From Hyphomicrobiales bacterium (lineage in GTDB: Bacteria; Pseudomonadota; Alphaproteobacteria; Rhizobiales; Aestuariivirgaceae): DNA of 10,981 bases. The notes under the pieces are model-generated. The model was not told the origin of the DNA, searched no databases, and saw only the letters and a program-made list of their open reading frames with translations. Within the stretch, counting starts at the first letter, position 1. Each line of letters opens with the position of its first letter. The position numbers and the translations under genes are program-made. Below are positions 8,738 through 10,981 of this stretch, one piece after another. The stretch covers positions 1 to 10,981 of the forward strand of contig JALUFY010000246.1 in the NCBI GenBank assembly GCA_027051995.1. The letters are read 5' to 3'.

Positions 8738-8839
8738 GACCATCCGTTGTCTTGTCCCCCGCCAGAGGCTAAACCTGTGCGCATGGGTATTCCAGCATAC
8801 ATGCACAAGGCGCAGGCGGCGATGAAAAAAGTATCTTAC

Positions 8840-8995
8840 CCTCGTCGTTCCCGCGAAGGCGGGAACCCAAGTGTGAATCTCCAGATGGCGCGGACAACAA
8901 GGCCGAAGCTCCGGTTGCGCGTCATTGTTTCAGCCGCCATTTCCATGCCAGCCGGGAGTCACACTTGGATCTCCGCCTTCGCGGAGATGACGAAG
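8840..8995. repeat. REP/BIME-like pair of inverted palindromic units
   Basis: Two 37-base units lie in opposite orientation (8840-8876 and 8959-8995), 82 bases apart, and match at 30 of 37 positions. Each contains its own perfect 8-bp hairpin with a four-base loop: GTTCCCGC-GAAG-GCGGGAAC at 8847-8866, and ATCTCCGC-CTTC-GCGGAGAT at 8969-8988. Each has an identical outer flank, CCAAGTGTGA. Of the seven differences, six form three compensated base-pair changes within the stems. The core resembles the dispersed TCATTCCCGCGAA-type intergenic repeats found in many proteobacteria. No transposase or clear target duplication is nearby. Confidence 0.8.
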
Positions 8996-9117
8996 TCCTT
9001 TATCCATCGGAGAACAGGCTGCGGCTTTCCCTGTTTTCACAAATTTTCCGGCGCGGAAGTCTTTGCTGAAAAACTGTTGCGCAAGGCCGCCCCCCACCCG
9101 CCACGGGGAGAAACCGC

Positions 9118-9816
9118 ATGACCGTGGCCGCGCTCATCGTTGCCGGGGGCATGGGCTCGCGCATGGGCGCGGACATGCCCAAGCAGTATCTGCGCATTGG
9201 CGGCAGGGCCATCATCCGCCACGCGCTGGAGGCCTTTCTTGGTCATCCGCGCGTCGATACGGTGCAGGCCGTCATCGGCGAGGGGCATGGCGAAATATTC
9301 GCCGAAGCGGTCATGGGCCTGAAGATGCCCATGCCGGTGACGGGCGGAGCGACGCGCCAGCTTTCGGTGCTCAATGGGCTTGAGGCGCTGGCCCGCCGCG
9401 AGATGGGCGCGCCCTCCGTGGTGATAATCCACGACGCCGCGCGGCCCTTCGTATCGCCCGAGCTGATAGACCGGCTGCTGGATGATCTGGGCATGCACGA
9501 GGGCGTCATCCCGGCCCTGCCGGTGGTGGACACTATCAAGCAGGTGGACGAGGACGGCCTGATCACCGCCACCATCCCGCGCCACAGCCTGCGCGCCGCC
9601 CAGACGCCGCAGACCTTCTATCTGCCGCCCATCCTCTCCGCCCACCGGCAGGCGAAAGAGGCCGGAGACATCGATCTCACCGACGATGCGGCGGTGGCCG
9701 AGCGCGCCGGTTTCGAGGTGGCGGTGACGGAAGGAGACCCGCTCAACCGCAAGATCACCACAGCCGATGATCTGACATGGGCGGAGGACGTTCTCGGGCG
9801 CGGGAAGGAGGCATGA
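9118..9816 (+). CDS. ispD: 2-C-methyl-D-erythritol 4-phosphate cytidylyltransferase
   Basis: IspD joins CTP to methylerythritol phosphate in the non-mevalonate (MEP) isoprenoid pathway. The 232 residues match the usual size. [17 protein letters not shown] (8-24) is the CTP-binding signature with Arg15 and Lys22. HDAARP (105-110), PVVDTIK (136-142) and AQTPQTF (161-167) follow. [11 protein letters not shown] (188-198) and [10 protein letters not shown] (205-214) close the active site. A GGGGAG ribosome site lies seven bases before the ATG. The end overlaps ispF. In many alphaproteobacteria IspD and IspF are one fused protein; here they are separate, and the IspD C-terminus looks natural, not frameshifted. 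Confidence 0.96.
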   Translation: MTVAALIVAGGMGSRMGADMPKQYLRIGGRAIIRHALEAFLGHPRVDTVQAVIGEGHGEIFAEAVMGLKMPMPVTGGATRQLSVLNGLEALARREMGAPSVVIIHDAARPFVSPELIDRLLDDLGMHEGVIPALPVVDTIKQVDEDGLITATIPRHSLRAAQTPQTFYLPPILSAHRQAKEAGDIDLTDDAAVAERAGFEVAVTEGDPLNRKITTADDLTWAEDVLGRGKEA

Positions 9817-10298
9817 TGGATATCCGGCTGGGCAACGGCTTCGATGTGCATGCCTTCGAGAAAGGCGATCATGTCATCCTCTGCGGCGTGCGCATCGCCC
9901 ATGACAGGGCGCTGAAGGGCCATTCGGACGCCGACGTGGCCATGCACGCGCTCACCGACGCCATTTTGGGCGCGCTGGCCGAGGGCGACATCGGCGCGCA
10001 CTTCCCGCCATCCGATGCGCGATGGAAGGGCGCGCCCTCCTCCATCTTTCTGCGAAAGGCGGCGGAACTGGTCAGGGCGCGCGGCGGGCGCATCGCCAAC
10101 TGCGATCTCACCATCATCTGCGAGCGCCCCAGATTGCGCCCGCACATCGCCGCCATGCGCGAAAACCTCGCCGCCATCCTGAAGGTTGAGGCCTCCCGCG
10201 TCTCCGTCAAGGCCACGACGACGGAACAGCTCGGCTTCACCGGCCGCGAGGAAGGCATAGCCGCCCTGGCCACGGCGGCCATCATCATCGGAGATTGA
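9816..10298 (+). CDS. ispF: 2-C-methyl-D-erythritol 2,4-cyclodiphosphate synthase
   Basis: IspF cyclises CDP-methylerythritol 2-phosphate to the 2,4-cyclodiphosphate with loss of CMP, two steps after IspD. The 160 residues match family length. GNGFDVHAF (6-14) gives metal ligands Asp10 and His12; His44 in VAMHALTDA is the third. [18 protein letters not shown] and the [10 protein letters not shown] loop (58-67) are typical, as is [14 protein letters not shown] (134-147). Two adjacent ATGs (9813 and 9816) are possible. AAGGAGG sits one base from the first and four from the second, so I prefer 9816; 9813 would give the four-base ATGA overlap with the ispD stop. Either way translation is coupled to ispD. 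Confidence 0.95.
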   Translation: MDIRLGNGFDVHAFEKGDHVILCGVRIAHDRALKGHSDADVAMHALTDAILGALAEGDIGAHFPPSDARWKGAPSSIFLRKAAELVRARGGRIANCDLTIICERPRLRPHIAAMRENLAAILKVEASRVSVKATTTEQLGFTGREEGIAALATAAIIIGD

Positions 10299-10302
10299 AC
10301 CC

Positions 10303-10821
10303 ATGTTCGAACTGGATCGCGAGACCGTCATCGAGGTGAAGGACACGCTGGACATGGCGCGCGAGGGCGGCTTGATGATCGCAACGGCAGAGAGCTGCAC
10401 CGGCGGGCTGGTGGCCGCCGCGCTCACATCCGTGGCCGGCTCCTCGCTGGTCTTCGAGCGCGGCTTCATCACCTATTCCAACCGCGCCAAGATGGAGATG
10501 CTGGGCGTGCCCGGCGAGCTGATCGAGGCGCACGGGGCGGTTTCCGAACAGGTGGCCCGCGCCATGGCCGAAGGGGCGCTGGCCCATTCGCGCGCCGACC
10601 TCAGCGTGGCCATCACCGGCATCGCCGGGCCCACCGGCGGCACGCCGGAAAAGCCCGTGGGGCTGGTGCATTTCGCCTCCGCCGCGCGCGATGGCGAAAC
10701 CATGGCCATTCATTTCCGCTTCGCCGGCGAGGAGCGCAACGGAGTGCGTTTTCAGGCGCTGCTCACCGCCCTCGGCCTGCTGCGCCAGCAGATGGCCGGC
10801 AATTATCCCCGCATCGCCTGA
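10303..10821 (+). CDS. pncC: Nicotinamide-nucleotide amidohydrolase (PncC, CinA C-terminal domain)
   Basis: PncC deamidates nicotinamide mononucleotide to nicotinate mononucleotide, recycling NMN produced for instance by NAD-dependent DNA ligase. The 172 residues comprise only the CinA C-terminal domain, without the N-terminal molybdopterin-binding-like domain of full CinA. TAESCTGG (28-35) carries the proposed nucleophile Ser31. GFITYSNRAK (54-63) and GIAGPTGGTPEKPVG (106-120) are family signatures. It starts four bases after ispF. The GGAG ribosome site overlaps the end of ispF, so the two are likely co-translated. It is often annotated as competence/damage-inducible CinA; there is no evidence here for a role in competence. 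Confidence 0.93.
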   Translation: MFELDRETVIEVKDTLDMAREGGLMIATAESCTGGLVAAALTSVAGSSLVFERGFITYSNRAKMEMLGVPGELIEAHGAVSEQVARAMAEGALAHSRADLSVAITGIAGPTGGTPEKPVGLVHFASAARDGETMAIHFRFAGEERNGVRFQALLTALGLLRQQMAGNYPRIA

Positions 10822-10827
10822 TCCCTC

Positions 10828-10981
10828 ATGCGCCCCTCGGAACTCGATCCGCTGTTCGCCTCCGCAGCCTCGCTGAAGGGCGTCGGCCCGCGCCTGCAAC
10901 AGTCGCTGGCGCGGCTGACCGGACGCAACCCGCGCGAGGGGGCGCGCGTCATCGATCTGCTCTTTCACGCGCCCCATGCCC
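10828..10981 (+). CDS. recG: ATP-dependent DNA helicase RecG, N-terminal part
   Basis: The first 51 codons are visible and the gene continues beyond the right edge. RecG remodels stalled replication forks and Holliday junctions. The N-terminus MRPSELDPLFASAASLKGV with KGVGPRL (17-23) is the helix-hairpin-helix-like start of the wedge region. RVIDLLFHAPHA (40-51) is the typical RecG segment that precedes the oligonucleotide-binding fold. It begins six bases after the pncC stop without a visible Shine-Dalgarno sequence, so it is probably translated by coupling. No helicase motif lies in the window, so the call rests on this conserved N-terminus. Confidence 0.85.
   Translation, partial: MRPSELDPLFASAASLKGVGPRLQQSLARLTGRNPREGARVIDLLFHAPHA

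Larger units (their letters stand above)
8672..9117. other. Intergenic region between divergent dusB and ispD
   Basis: This 446-base stretch has no supported gene. From left to right it holds an AT-rich dusB upstream region (8672-8720), a candidate dusB promoter, scattered TGTGCAT/ATGCACA copies (8664, 8703, 8801), the REP-like pair at 8840-8995, and about 120 bases before ispD (8996-9117) in which I could not place a convincing -35/-10 pair. A clear GGGGAG ribosome site for ispD ends the region. Open frames crossing it run through the repeat and lack coding character. Confidence 0.6.

Noticed and set aside
8660..9121. Open frame through the dusB-ispD intergenic region
   Set aside because: It starts inside dusB, runs through both REP-like units and ends at the ispD start, with no ribosome site or protein-like composition.

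Overview
The window is G+C-rich chromosomal DNA from an alphaproteobacterium. The main support is the dusB(nifR3)-ntrB-ntrC operon, the CueR/HmrR-type copper regulator, the eukaryote-like homodimeric NADP-isocitrate dehydrogenase, and an ispD-ispF pair divergent from dusB. The genus cannot be fixed from the sequence. Almost everything is core metabolism and regulation. I see no insertion sequence, phage gene, tRNA, rRNA, CRISPR array or defence system, and no strong case for a new multi-gene system.

Layout: (1) At 1-624, on the minus strand, cueR is followed at a 31-base gap by the first 37 codons of a NifX/NifB-like (dinitrogenase iron-molybdenum cofactor domain) protein. (2) argC (arginine synthesis) reads leftward at 625-1674. 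(3) A 350-base intergenic stretch (1675-2024) carries a helically phased array of the hexamer TCACGC and several AT-rich dyads. (4) A small exported four-cysteine protein of unknown function follows on the plus strand (2025-2309). It shares a bidirectional intrinsic terminator with icd, which reads leftward at 2404-3630. (5) A UbiH/COQ6-family flavin hydroxylase is divergent from icd (3798-5045) and runs convergently to within 14 bases of ntrC. (6) dusB-ntrB-ntrC occupy 8671-5060 on the minus strand, tightly coupled. They encode a tRNA dihydrouridine synthase and the nitrogen two-component system that drives sigma-54 transcription. (7) A 446-base intergenic region (8672-9117) holds a candidate dusB promoter overlapped by an inverted repeat, and a REP/BIME-like pair of covarying hairpins. 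(8) On the plus strand, ispD, ispF (two isoprenoid-precursor enzymes), pncC (NMN amidohydrolase) and the start of recG form a compact run with gaps of 6 bases or fewer.

The most interesting items are non-coding: the 11-bp-phased hexamer array between argC and the small secreted gene, the covarying REP-like pair, and the repeat at the dusB start. In the proteins, the notable points are a degenerate G1 box in NtrB and the small orphan secreted protein.
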